Source: an uncultured Pelagibacteraceae bacterium (lineage in GTDB: Bacteria; Pseudomonadota; Alphaproteobacteria; Pelagibacterales; Pelagibacteraceae). Taken from it: 33,213 nt of DNA. The DNA lies in assembly GCA_902582385.1 (NCBI GenBank), contig CACHRX010000013.1, forward strand, positions 1 to 33,213, given 5' to 3'. Positions within the stretch are counted from its first letter, which is position 1; each line of letters opens with the position of its first letter. Positions 1 to 7,919 of this stretch are shown here, piece after piece. The translations under genes were made by a program, and so were the position numbers. Under the pieces are notes generated by a model, which worked only from the letters and a program-made list of their open reading frames with translations, did no database searches and was not told the DNA's origin.

Positions 1-454
1 AATTCTCGTCTTTTTAATCTTTGTTCAAATTGTGGAGCTGATTGATTATTTTGAAGTAAAAACTTCTCATATTTCGTTCTTTGGAAATTTCCATTTTCAT
101 CGAAAAAATTTTTATTTTTTTTAATCATTTTAGTAAAGCTTCTTGTGAAACTAAAATTTCATGATCTTTAATTTCTAAATCTAATATCGTTGAAGAAACC
201 AAGCCTGATAACAGTTCTTCAATAATATTATTATCTAAGTTTTCTCTAATTTTTTCTTGTGGAATACCTGAGTTATTTAAATAGTCTATAAATTCTTCTG
301 TAGAAATATTTATGTTATCAACTTTTGCAAGGTTATTTGTGTTACCACTACTGAACATGCTTCCCATTCCCCAAAAAACAAAAGGTATAATCATCACAAA
401 AACCAATACCCCAGCAAACTTTGTTTTGGCAAAATTTCTAAAACTATTTATCAT
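1..454 (-). CDS. ppiD: PpiD-like periplasmic folding factor (SurA_N type), 5' part, apparent frameshift, runs off left edge
   Basis: The gene starts with ATG at 454 and reads leftward. It encodes a short basic N-terminus, one membrane anchor at about residues 13-34 (VLVFVMIIPFVFWGMG) and then a periplasmic segment of the SurA-N chaperone type, as in PpiD, which is anchored in the inner membrane and helps outer-membrane and secreted proteins fold. The first frame ends at TGA 127-125 after 109 codons. The -1 frame then continues from 128 to the left edge without a stop and reads as the natural continuation (NFFDENGNFQRTKYEKFL...). I therefore read one gene with a one-base loss in an A run, or a slippage site, rather than a 109-residue protein. 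The peptidyl-prolyl isomerase domain would lie off the window. It is divergent from tpiA. The PpiD assignment rests on the anchor plus the SurA-N-like sequence and is fairly secure. Confidence 0.72.
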
Positions 455-510
455 TACTCCATAAATTTATTGAACTATAAAAAGCAAACCTATAGATTAA
501 ATTTGAGCAG
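455..510. promoter_or_regulatory. Divergent promoter region between ppiD and tpiA
   Basis: This 56-base AT-rich spacer must carry the promoters of both divergent genes. For tpiA a candidate is TTGAAC at 470-475, 17 bases, then TAGATT at 493-498; TATAGA at 491-496 is the alternative -10. No good Shine-Dalgarno sequence precedes the tpiA ATG. This is based on consensus matching by eye only. Confidence 0.35.
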
Positions 511-1248
511 ATGACAAATAAATATATGTATTTTATTGCAAATTGGAAAATGTTTGGTGGGTTAAATTCTTTAAATTCATTGAATAAAGTAGTTAATTTT
601 TTTAAGGGGTTCAAAGAAAAAAAAACTACAAAAATAATTTATTGCCCTCCAAGTACTCTAATTCTTCCAATGTCAAAAAAACTTAAAAGTTCTGGTATTG
701 ATGTTGGCGCACAGAATTGTCATCAAAATGAAAATTATGGTGCATTTACAGGATCAATAAATTCTAAAATGTTAAAAAATGTTGGTGCAAAATATGTTAT
801 AATTGGACATTCAGAAAATCGATCCTCTGGTGAGACCAATGAAATTATAAATATCAAAATTAGAAGTGCTTTAAAATCAGGCCTTAAAGTAATTTTTTGT
901 ATTGGAGAAACACTCAAAGAAAAAAGAAAAAAAAATACTAAACAAATTTTAAATATTCAGATTAAGAAAGGTTTAGATAAAATAAAAAATAAAAAAAATA
1001 TTATCATCGCATATGAGCCAGTATGGGCTATTGGATCAGGTATAATTCCAAAATCTAACGAATTATTCAAAATAATAGAATTTATTAAAAAAAAAAATAA
1101 AGTTTTTAAAATTTTATATGGTGGATCAGTGAATTCTAAAAATATTCGTGATCTTAAATCGATTAGTATTATAGATGGTTTTTTGATTGGGGGTTCATCT
1201 CAAGATTCAAAAAAATTCATTGATATAATTAAAAAAACATATAATTAA
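511..1248 (+). CDS. tpiA: Triosephosphate isomerase
   Basis: This enzyme interconverts dihydroxyacetone phosphate and glyceraldehyde 3-phosphate in the cytosol (glycolysis/gluconeogenesis). At 245 residues it has the normal length for the family. The substrate-binding N-W-K-M sits at residues 11-14 (Lys13), the catalytic His is in GHSENR (His100), the catalytic Glu is in YEPVWAIGSG (Glu169), and the phosphate-binding loops YGGSV and GFLIGGSS are near the C-terminus. The family usually has GHSERR; here it is GHSENR, a mild change outside the catalytic His. It is the first gene of a plus-strand run and lies 5 bases before secG. The ATG at 511 puts NWKM at the expected distance from the start. 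Confidence 0.97.
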   Translation: MTNKYMYFIANWKMFGGLNSLNSLNKVVNFFKGFKEKKTTKIIYCPPSTLILPMSKKLKSSGIDVGAQNCHQNENYGAFTGSINSKMLKNVGAKYVIIGHSENRSSGETNEIINIKIRSALKSGLKVIFCIGETLKEKRKKNTKQILNIQIKKGLDKIKNKKNIIIAYEPVWAIGSGIIPKSNELFKIIEFIKKKNKVFKILYGGSVNSKNIRDLKSISIIDGFLIGGSSQDSKKFIDIIKKTYN

Positions 1249-1253
1249 CCCCA

Positions 1254-1556
1254 ATGGAAAATGTTTTATTAATCTTAAATATAATTTTTGCTGTAATTTT
1301 AGTTTTGCTTGTTTTAATGCAAAAATCAGAGGGTGGTGCCCTAGGCATTGGTGTTTCACAAGAAAATCTAATGTTTTCTAAATCTGCAGGTAATTTTATG
1401 ACAAAAGCGACGGCAGTTATTGCAACTTTTTTTATAATTTGCAGTTTGGGATTAACAATAATTTCTAGGGGTGAGTTAACTCCAACTTCCTCTGTTTTAG
1501 ACACTGTTAAAGAAAAAACAGAAGATACACCAACAATTCCAGAAAATAATAATTAA
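1254..1556 (+). CDS. secG: Preprotein translocase subunit SecG
   Basis: This is the small accessory subunit of the SecYEG inner-membrane protein channel. The 100-residue product has two hydrophobic helices, at about residues 3-21 and 48-69. Between them lies the typical SecG loop, a short run with LMQKSEGGALGIG followed by a serine/phenylalanine stretch. The C-terminal tail is polar and low in complexity. The gene begins 5 bases after tpiA, and a tpiA-secG-pyrG order is common in alphaproteobacteria, which supports the call. Confidence 0.93.
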   Translation: MENVLLILNIIFAVILVLLVLMQKSEGGALGIGVSQENLMFSKSAGNFMTKATAVIATFFIICSLGLTIISRGELTPTSSVLDTVKEKTEDTPTIPENNN

Positions 1557-1575
1557 TACTTTCCAATTACTTTTT

Positions 1576-1597
1576 TATTCGTTATAAAGTACTACCA
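1576..1597 (+). promoter_or_regulatory. Candidate -10 element for pyrG, close to the start codon
   Basis: TATAAA at 1583-1588 lies only 8 bases before the pyrG ATG at 1597. If it is used as a -10 box, transcription would begin at or next to the ATG, giving a leaderless message. There is no convincing -35 and no Shine-Dalgarno sequence, and the element could be chance in AT-rich DNA. Confidence 0.25.
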
Positions 1598-3213
1598 TGG
1601 CGCGATTTATTTTTGTCACGGGCGGCGTGGTTTCATCATTAGGAAAAGGTCTCTCATCAGCTTCTCTAGCTTATCTACTTCAATCAAGGGGTTATAAAGT
1701 AAGATTAAGAAAATTAGACCCTTATTTAAATGTTGATCCAGGTACAATGAGTCCTTTTCAACATGGAGAAGTTTTTGTAACCGATGATGGTGCGGAAACA
1801 GATTTAGACCTTGGACACTATGAAAGATTCTCTGGTGTTTCAGCAAAAAAATCAGACAACATAACTACTGGTAAAATTTATAATGATGTTTTAAAAAAAG
1901 AGCGTAAAGGTCAATACCTTGGTAAAACTGTTCAAGTAATACCTCATATTACTGATAGGATAAAAGAATTTATAAAAAAAGATTCTTCGAAAGAAGATTT
2001 TGTTATTTGTGAAATAGGTGGAATTGTTGGAGATATAGAAAGCTTACCATTTGTAGAAGCAATAAGACAATTTGCAAATGATATTGGCAAAAAAAATGCT
2101 TTATTTGTTCATCTTACATTAGTTCCATACTTAAAAGCTTCAGATGAAATTAAAACAAAACCAACACAACATTCTGTAAAAGAACTTAGAAGTATTGGTA
2201 TTCAACCCGATATTATCATTTGTAGATCAGAAAGACCAATACCTTTAGAACATAGAAAAAAAATCTCATTATTTTGTAATGTTAATATTAAAAATGTAAT
2301 AGAAACTGTAGATGTAAGAACTATTTATGAAGCACCGATAAGTTTCTTTAAAGAAAAACTAGATCTTCAAGTTCTGAATTATTTTAATTTAAGATCGAAA
2401 AAGCCAGCAAATTTGAGGCCATGGAAAAAAATTACTAAAATTATTTTACATACAAAAAGACATGTGAACATAGCTATAATAGGAAAATATGTAGAATTGA
2501 AAGATGCTTATAAGTCTTTAGATGAGGCACTCACTCATGGAGGAATTGACAATAATGTGAAGATAAATCTTTTGAGAATTGACTCAGAAAAGTTAAAGGT
2601 TTCAGAAATAAAGTCTAAACTTAAAAATATCTCAGGAATTTTAATTCCTGGAGGTTTTGGTAAAAGAGGAACTGACGGTAAAATAGCAGCTATTAAATAT
2701 GCAAGAAATAATAAAATTCCTTTCCTTGGAATTTGTTATGGAATGCAAATGGCTATAATTGAATTTGCGAGAAACAAATTAAGTTTAAAAAAAGCTACTT
2801 CAAGTGAATATGATAAACATGGTTTAGCTATAATTGGCTTAATGAATGAGTGGAATAAAGATGGAAAAAAAATTAAAGGCACTGATAAAAATTTAGGTGG
2901 CACGATGAGACTAGGCTCATATGATGCAAAATTAATTAAAAACACGAAGATTCACAAAATTTACGGAAAAAATTTAATTAAAGAAAGACACCGGCATAGG
3001 TATGAAGTAAATATTGCTTTCAAGGAAAAATTTGAAAAAAACGGTATGATTTTTTCAGGTTTATCTCCTGATGGTAAATTACCTGAGATAATTGAGTTAA
3101 AAAATCATCCATGGTTTATCGGTGTTCAGTTTCATCCAGAATTTAAATCTAGACCTTTTGCTTCACATCCTTTATTCTCATCTTTTATCAAGGCATCAAA
3201 AAATCATAAATGA
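1597..3213 (+). CDS. pyrG: CTP synthase
   Basis: CTP synthase makes CTP from UTP, ATP and glutamine, the last step of de novo pyrimidine nucleotide synthesis. The 538-residue protein has the usual two domains. The N-terminal synthetase domain opens with the P-loop-like GGVVSSLGKG and contains the nearby SPFQHGEVFVTDDGAETDLD motif. The C-terminal class I glutamine amidotransferase domain has the nucleophile Cys380 in GICYGMQ and the His/Glu pair in GVQFHPEF. Length and motifs are complete. It overlaps kdsA by four bases (ATGA). CTP is also the substrate for activating KDO, made by the next gene's pathway, and for the cytidylyltransferase at 32029. Confidence 0.98.
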   Translation: MARFIFVTGGVVSSLGKGLSSASLAYLLQSRGYKVRLRKLDPYLNVDPGTMSPFQHGEVFVTDDGAETDLDLGHYERFSGVSAKKSDNITTGKIYNDVLKKERKGQYLGKTVQVIPHITDRIKEFIKKDSSKEDFVICEIGGIVGDIESLPFVEAIRQFANDIGKKNALFVHLTLVPYLKASDEIKTKPTQHSVKELRSIGIQPDIIICRSERPIPLEHRKKISLFCNVNIKNVIETVDVRTIYEAPISFFKEKLDLQVLNYFNLRSKKPANLRPWKKITKIILHTKRHVNIAIIGKYVELKDAYKSLDEALTHGGIDNNVKINLLRIDSEKLKVSEIKSKLKNISGILIPGGFGKRGTDGKIAAIKYARNNKIPFLGICYGMQMAIIEFARNKLSLKKATSSEYDKHGLAIIGLMNEWNKDGKKIKGTDKNLGGTMRLGSYDAKLIKNTKIHKIYGKNLIKERHRHRYEVNIAFKEKFEKNGMIFSGLSPDGKLPEIIELKNHPWFIGVQFHPEFKSRPFASHPLFSSFIKASKNHK

Positions 3214-4034
3214 ATAGCATCAAAGTAAATTGTGGAAAAATTGAAATTTCAAATAATAATAAAATTTGTATTATTGCTGGACCATGTCAGCTTGAAACTG
3301 AGCAACATGCAATGGACATGGCTGGAAAAATTCAAGAAATTACGAAAAAGTTTAACCTTGGTTTTGTTTATAAAACATCTTTTGATAAAGCAAATAGAAC
3401 CAGTCTTAAGGGAAAAAGAGGAGCAGGGTTAGATGCCTCAATACCAGTATTCGATAAAATTAGAAAAGAGCTTAAAATACCAGTGCTGACTGACATACAT
3501 AATATTGAACAATGTTCTGTAGTAAGCAAACATGTCGATGTAATTCAAATCCCAGCATTTCTTTGTAGACAAACTGATTTATTAATTGCTGCGGCTAAAA
3601 CTAATAAAATTATCAACGTTAAAAAAGGTCAATTTTTAGCTCCATGGGACATGGTTAATGTCACTAAAAAAATTTCAGACTCTGGAAATAAAAATATTTT
3701 AGTGACTGAAAGAGGTGCAAGTTTTGGGTACAACACGCTTGTATCTGATATGAGATCATTACCGATCATGGCAAAGAATGGGTATCCAGTGATTTTTGAT
3801 GCTACTCATTCAGTGCAACAACCAGGTGGTCTTGGAGAAAAAAGTGGTGGTCAAAGAGAATTTGTTGAACATTTGGCAAGAGCAGCAGTTGCTGTTGGAG
3901 TTGCAGGTGTTTTTATAGAGACTCATCAAGATCCTGATAAGGCTCCATCAGATGGTCCTAATATGTTGTCGTTAGATAAATTAGAAAATTTATTAAAACA
4001 ACTTACTGAAATAGATAACTTAATTAAAAATTAG
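3210..4034 (+). CDS. kdsA: 3-deoxy-8-phosphooctulonate (KDO-8-P) synthase
   Basis: KdsA condenses phosphoenolpyruvate with arabinose 5-phosphate to give KDO-8-phosphate for the lipopolysaccharide core. The 274-residue protein shows the family pattern GPCQLE near the N-terminus, the FDKANRTS/KGKRGAGLD phosphate-binding segment, FDATHSVQQPGG and the C-terminal ETHQDPDKAPSDGPNM. Cys26 in GPC sits where metal-dependent (class II) KDO-8-P synthases carry a cysteine and metal-free enzymes an asparagine, so a metal-dependent enzyme is likely (inference from family knowledge). It shares an ATGA overlap with pyrG and one base with eno. Its presence implies a KDO-containing outer membrane. Confidence 0.96.
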   Translation: MNSIKVNCGKIEISNNNKICIIAGPCQLETEQHAMDMAGKIQEITKKFNLGFVYKTSFDKANRTSLKGKRGAGLDASIPVFDKIRKELKIPVLTDIHNIEQCSVVSKHVDVIQIPAFLCRQTDLLIAAAKTNKIINVKKGQFLAPWDMVNVTKKISDSGNKNILVTERGASFGYNTLVSDMRSLPIMAKNGYPVIFDATHSVQQPGGLGEKSGGQREFVEHLARAAVAVGVAGVFIETHQDPDKAPSDGPNMLSLDKLENLLKQLTEIDNLIKN

Positions 4035-5290
4035 TGAGTAAAATTTTAAAAGTAAGAGCACGTCAAATTTTTGACAGTAGAGGAAATCCTACTATTGAAG
4101 CTGAAGTATTTACAAAAAATAAAAGTGCTTCAGCTATTTGTCCATCAGGTGCATCAACAGGAACCTACGAAGCATTTGAAAAAAGAGATAAAAACAATAA
4201 ACGATATTTAGGTAAAAGTGTTTTAAATGCAGTAAATTTAATTAATACAAAAATTTCAAAAAAGTTAAAAGGGCAAATTGTTCATAATCAAGAGAGGATT
4301 GACACTCTCTTGATTAATTTAGATGGAACAAGACAAAAAACTAAATTAGGAGCAAATGCAATTTTAGCTGTATCAATGGCAGCAAAAAAACTTTCAGCAA
4401 AGGTGAAAAATTTACCTTTGTATAAAACTTTTTTAGTGAAAAATAACTTTAAATTACCATATCCTTTAATGAATATAATTAATGGTGGTGCTCATGCAAA
4501 TAATGGTTTGCGTATACAAGAATTTATGATCAGACCTGATCGGGCTAAAAGTTTTTCAGATGCAATGAGAATAAGTTTTTTAGTAATTAAAAATTTAAGT
4601 AAGCTTTTAAAAAAAAAGAAATTATCAACCTCTGTAGGAGATGAAGGTGGCTTTGCACCAATGATTAGTAAAAACTATCAAGCGCTTGATTTGATTGTTT
4701 CAGCTATTAAAAAATCAGGTTTTACTAATGGAAAAGATATATCAATTTGTTTAGATGTAGCTGCAAATGAATTATATAAAAAAAAAAAATACTCTATCCA
4801 TTCTAAAAGTTATATTTCAGTAGATAAATCTATAAATGAGTACAAAAAAATAGTGAAAAAATACAAAATTAAATCTATAGAGGATCCTTTTGCAGAGAAT
4901 GATTGGATTTCTTGGAATAAGTTAATGAAGAATTTTAATAAAGTTCAAATTGTTGGTGATGATCTATATGTCACTAATTTGGAAAGACTTAAAAAAGGGT
5001 TTTTAAATCTTTCTTCAAACGCCATATTAATTAAGCTTAACCAAATAGGAACTGTTTCCGAGACACTTGATGTGATTAAGTTTGCTCAAATTATTGGATT
5101 TAAAACAATCATCTCTCACAGATCAGGTGATACAGAAGATACTTTTATAGCAGATTTAGCAGTAGGAACTAATTCTAACCAAATAAAAACAGGCTCATTA
5201 GCAAGATCCGAAAGAGTAGCGAAATATAATCAATTATTACGAATAGAAGAAGAGCTTGGAAAAAAAGCTAGAATGAATAAAATTCATTAA
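4034..5290 (+). CDS. eno: Enolase (GTG start)
   Basis: Enolase converts 2-phosphoglycerate to phosphoenolpyruvate. The 418-residue protein has the N-terminal ARQIFDSRGNPT motif, SGASTGTYEA, the catalytic acid Glu204 in VGDEGGFAP, the metal ligand region SIEDPFAENDW, the catalytic lysine Lys334 in LIKLNQIGT and the signature SHRSGDTEDTFIADLAVG. The start is GTG at 4034, overlapping the last base of the kdsA stop codon; this start leaves the protein beginning MSKILKVRARQIFDSRG, which matches the family. It provides the phosphoenolpyruvate used by KdsA just upstream. Confidence 0.97.
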   Translation: MSKILKVRARQIFDSRGNPTIEAEVFTKNKSASAICPSGASTGTYEAFEKRDKNNKRYLGKSVLNAVNLINTKISKKLKGQIVHNQERIDTLLINLDGTRQKTKLGANAILAVSMAAKKLSAKVKNLPLYKTFLVKNNFKLPYPLMNIINGGAHANNGLRIQEFMIRPDRAKSFSDAMRISFLVIKNLSKLLKKKKLSTSVGDEGGFAPMISKNYQALDLIVSAIKKSGFTNGKDISICLDVAANELYKKKKYSIHSKSYISVDKSINEYKKIVKKYKIKSIEDPFAENDWISWNKLMKNFNKVQIVGDDLYVTNLERLKKGFLNLSSNAILIKLNQIGTVSETLDVIKFAQIIGFKTIISHRSGDTEDTFIADLAVGTNSNQIKTGSLARSERVAKYNQLLRIEEELGKKARMNKIH

Positions 5291-5589
5291 TGCTTAAAAA
5301 ATTAAAAAAAAACTATTTTTTATTGATTTCAACATTCTTTATTTTGTATTTTTTCTTTAATCTTTTATCTGGACAAAGAGGGTTGATTTCCTACTTTGAA
5401 AAAAAACAAATATTAAATGGTCTCCAATATCAAGAATTTACATTAATAAATCAAATCAAAGACTTGGATTTTAAAAATTCATTATTAAGTGACAATTTAG
5501 ATCTTGATTATATTGAAACGTTAATTAGAGAAAGATTTTTGTTCGGTAAAGATAATGAAACCATTTATATTATAAAAAAAAATGACTAA
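5290..5589 (+). CDS. ftsB: FtsB/DivIC-like septum formation initiator
   Basis: This small bitopic membrane protein is expected to act in the divisome (the FtsB-FtsL-FtsQ complex). The 99-residue product has a short basic N-terminus, one transmembrane segment at about residues 9-28, then a predicted coiled coil with alternating leucines. It ends in the [17 protein letters not shown] motif, close to the family's DxxyiEelARexlglv pattern. It starts TAATG-fashion on the eno stop codon and overlaps lipA by eight bases. An eno-ftsB pair is common in proteobacteria, which supports a call that sequence alone would leave weaker. Confidence 0.82.
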   Translation: MLKKLKKNYFLLISTFFILYFFFNLLSGQRGLISYFEKKQILNGLQYQEFTLINQIKDLDFKNSLLSDNLDLDYIETLIRERFLFGKDNETIYIIKKND

Positions 5590-6514
5590 AAAAAATAAAA
5601 CCAGACACCCAGAAAAAATTAAAAATCCAATTAATCCAATAAAAAAGAAACCTGAATGGATAAGATCCAAACTTACAAATAGCAAGGAGTTCTTTTTAAC
5701 TAAAACAATTGTAAACAAAAATAATTTAGTAACAGTTTGCCAGGAAGCAAACTGTCCCAATATTACAGAGTGCTGGAGCAAGAGACACGCAACCTTCATG
5801 ATTATGGGAGATACTTGTACTAGAGCATGTAGCTTTTGTGATGTTAAAACTGGTAAGCCAGGCAAACTTGATGAGTTAGAACCAATCAAAATCTCTCAAG
5901 CAGTAAAAAAACTAAATTTAAAGCATGTTGTAATTACCTCGGTAGATAGAGATGATTTAGAAGATGGTGGATCAAGTCATTTTTTTAAAGTCATAAATCA
6001 GACAAGAAAAACTAATCCCAATACTACAATAGAAGTTTTAACTCCAGATTTTTTAAGAAAGGGGGATGCTTATAAAAAAGTTTTAGAAGCAAATCCTGAT
6101 GTTTTCAATCATAACATTGAAACTGTACCAAGTTTATATCTTAAAGTAAGACCTGGATCGAGATACTTTTCTTCTTTAGAACTTTTAAAAAATGCAAAAA
6201 AAATAAATAAAAAAGTTTTTACTAAATCAGGAATTATGGTTGGCTTAGGTGAAAATAAAGATGAAATATTACAAGTAATGGATGATTTAAAAGCTGCTGA
6301 TGTTGATTTTTTAACTATTGGTCAATACTTACAACCTTCTGTAAAACATTTTCCTTTGGAAAAATATTATACACCAGACGAATTTAAAGAGCTCGGGAGT
6401 ATCGCTAAATCCAAAGGATTTTTATTAGTTTCGTCCTCACCTTTAACAAGATCTTCTTATCATGCCGATGAGGATTTCGTTAAATTACAACAAAATAGAA
6501 TTAATACTCATTAA
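5582..6514 (+). CDS. lipA: Lipoyl synthase
   Basis: LipA inserts two sulphurs into protein-bound octanoyl groups to make lipoate for 2-oxoacid dehydrogenases and the glycine cleavage system. The 310-residue protein has both iron-sulphur sites: the auxiliary cluster cysteines Cys53, Cys58 and Cys64 ([12 protein letters not shown]) and the radical-SAM CxxxCxxC at Cys79, Cys83 and Cys86. The C-terminal [11 protein letters not shown] contains the conserved RSSYHA serine that ligates the auxiliary cluster. It overlaps ftsB by eight bases and shares one base with the next gene. In many alphaproteobacteria pdh genes lie between ftsB and lipA; here there are none. Confidence 0.97.
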   Translation: MTKKNKTRHPEKIKNPINPIKKKPEWIRSKLTNSKEFFLTKTIVNKNNLVTVCQEANCPNITECWSKRHATFMIMGDTCTRACSFCDVKTGKPGKLDELEPIKISQAVKKLNLKHVVITSVDRDDLEDGGSSHFFKVINQTRKTNPNTTIEVLTPDFLRKGDAYKKVLEANPDVFNHNIETVPSLYLKVRPGSRYFSSLELLKNAKKINKKVFTKSGIMVGLGENKDEILQVMDDLKAADVDFLTIGQYLQPSVKHFPLEKYYTPDEFKELGSIAKSKGFLLVSSSPLTRSSYHADEDFVKLQQNRINTH

Positions 6515-6951
6515 TGCCTAAAGCATCTGTTACACGTCAAATAGCGCGTGATAAACAAAAACTAATTGACTTTGTTTTAGATATTGAAAAATATCCAGAA
6601 TTTATTCCTTTTTGTATAGACTCAAAAGTTTATGAGCGAAAAGATTTAAAAGATGAAATAACAATAATTGCTGATCTAACTATAGGAAAAAAACCATTTG
6701 TTGATACTTATAAAAGTGATGTGAGATACTATAAAAAAAAGGACAAAATTCATGTAACTAATATTGGTGGTCCTTTAAAACATTTAGAAAATAATTGGAA
6801 ATTTATTCAAAAAGATAATTTTACGGAAGTTCATTTTGATGTTGATTTTGAGATAAAAAATAAGTTTTTAGACATGATTATGACCAAATCTTTTGAATTT
6901 GGACTAAGTAAAATTGCAGATGCTTTCCAAGATAGAGCTGAAAAAGTATAA
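6514..6951 (+). CDS. COQ10/RatA family START-like (polyketide cyclase) protein
   Basis: The 145-residue single-domain protein belongs to the START/Bet v1-like family that includes mitochondrial COQ10 (ubiquinone binding) and E. coli RatA. Typical features are the opening LIDFVLDIEKYPEFIPFC, a central beta sheet with the TNIGGPLKHLENNWKF turn, and the long C-terminal helix ending FGLSKIADAFQDRAE. A role in ubiquinone delivery to the respiratory chain is the usual inference in alphaproteobacteria; a ribosome-associated toxin role is less likely in this core context. It starts TAATG-fashion on lipA. It is convergent with pncC, with only six bases between the two stop codons. Confidence 0.85.
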   Translation: MPKASVTRQIARDKQKLIDFVLDIEKYPEFIPFCIDSKVYERKDLKDEITIIADLTIGKKPFVDTYKSDVRYYKKKDKIHVTNIGGPLKHLENNWKFIQKDNFTEVHFDVDFEIKNKFLDMIMTKSFEFGLSKIADAFQDRAEKV

Positions 6952-6957
6952 TATATT

Positions 6958-7416
6958 TTAAATTATAGAATTAACGATTTTAAAAGCTTTTTTTACAGTC
7001 TTCATCTGTATTGATTTTCGATTATTAGATTTAAAAATATTTTTATTAATAATTATTTTATTCTCTTTTTTAACACCAATATAAACTAATCCCACAGGTT
7101 TTGATTTAGTCCCTCCATTTGGGCCAGCAATTCCAGTAATAGAAATATTTATATTAGCCTTAGAAATTTTTGATAAATTAATCACCATTGCTTTACAACA
7201 CTCATAACTTACAGCACCATATTTACTAATTATATTTTTATTAACTTTTAAAATTTTAATTTTTGCTTGATTTGAGTAGGTAATGAAACCTAAATTAAAT
7301 ACTTTAGATGAACCACTTACAGCAGTAATTGAGCTTGCAAGCATTCCACCTGTACAAGACTCAGCAAAAGATATCTTAAGTTTCTTTTTAATTAATTTTT
7401 TTACTAATGAGTTCAT
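6958..7416 (-). CDS. pncC: Nicotinamide-nucleotide amidase (CinA C-terminal domain, PncC)
   Basis: This stand-alone CinA-C domain protein deamidates nicotinamide mononucleotide in pyridine nucleotide recycling. Diagnostic segments are the FAESCTGGMLASSITAVSGSS motif near the N-terminus with its catalytic-site serine and the GIAGPNGGTKSKPVGLVYIG motif. The longest frame opens with TTG at 7419, but I prefer the ATG at 7416, which forms TGATG with the pgpA stop codon and gives 152 residues. The CinA N-terminal (MoCF-like) domain is absent, as in many proteobacterial PncC proteins. It is the last gene of the ispDF-pgpA-pncC minus-strand operon. Confidence 0.92.
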   Translation of the reverse strand: MNSLVKKLIKKKLKISFAESCTGGMLASSITAVSGSSKVFNLGFITYSNQAKIKILKVNKNIISKYGAVSYECCKAMVINLSKISKANINISITGIAGPNGGTKSKPVGLVYIGVKKENKIIINKNIFKSNNRKSIQMKTVKKAFKIVNSII

Positions 7417-7919
7417 CAAATAAAATAATTACTTAAAATCATAAAACAAATTAGTGATAAAACAACATATAATCCTGCACAAACATCATCCATAATGACA
7501 CCAAAACTATTTTTAAAATTTTTATCAAAAAAACTGATAGGAAAAGGTTTTCTAATATCAAAAAATCTAAATAATATGAAACATATAGTATAAAAGATCA
7601 CAGCTTCGTTGGGAGACTTTTCTGTACCGTGCGAAACTTCATATAAATAAATTGGAATTGATTGACCAATAAATTCATCAATTACAATTTCTTTTGAATC
7701 TTTATCCTCAATATTTTTAATATGACCTGTAATAGCAAAAAAAGAGTAGATAAATATTATGATTAATCCCACAAGAATAACGTAAGATGAGATATTTAAA
7801 GTATGAAAAAGAATATAAAGTATAATTACTGTTACTAAAGATCCCAAAGTTCCAGGAATTATTTTTATATTTCCTAGGCCAAACATTGTTACAAATAAGG
7901 AGTTGAACTTTTTAATCAT
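7416..7919 (-). CDS. pgpA: Phosphatidylglycerophosphatase A
   Basis: PgpA removes the phosphate from phosphatidylglycerophosphate to give phosphatidylglycerol, in the inner membrane. The 167-residue protein has the family's N-terminal GLGNIKIIPGTLGSL, several hydrophobic helices, the acidic IVIDEFIGQSIP motif (the family's vDEvvGq site) and the C-terminal IMDDVCAGLY. These acidic positions are the expected metal and catalytic residues. It overlaps ispDF by eight bases and pncC by one, so the three are surely co-transcribed. Confidence 0.93.
   Translation of the reverse strand: MIKKFNSLFVTMFGLGNIKIIPGTLGSLVTVIILYILFHTLNISSYVILVGLIIIFIYSFFAITGHIKNIEDKDSKEIVIDEFIGQSIPIYLYEVSHGTEKSPNEAVIFYTICFILFRFFDIRKPFPISFFDKNFKNSFGVIMDDVCAGLYVVLSLICFMILSNYFI

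Noticed and set aside
125..454. A complete 109-residue small membrane protein
   Set aside because: The -1 frame continues without a stop to the left edge and reads as the rest of a PpiD-like protein.
1229..1504. Minus-strand frame of 91 codons opposite secG
   Set aside because: It lies opposite secG, has no start context or family features, and is explained as a shadow of a real gene.
5521..5889. Minus-strand frame of 122 codons opposite ftsB and lipA
   Set aside because: Hydrophobic low-complexity product caused by the reverse of A-rich coding sequence; it lies opposite two secure genes.
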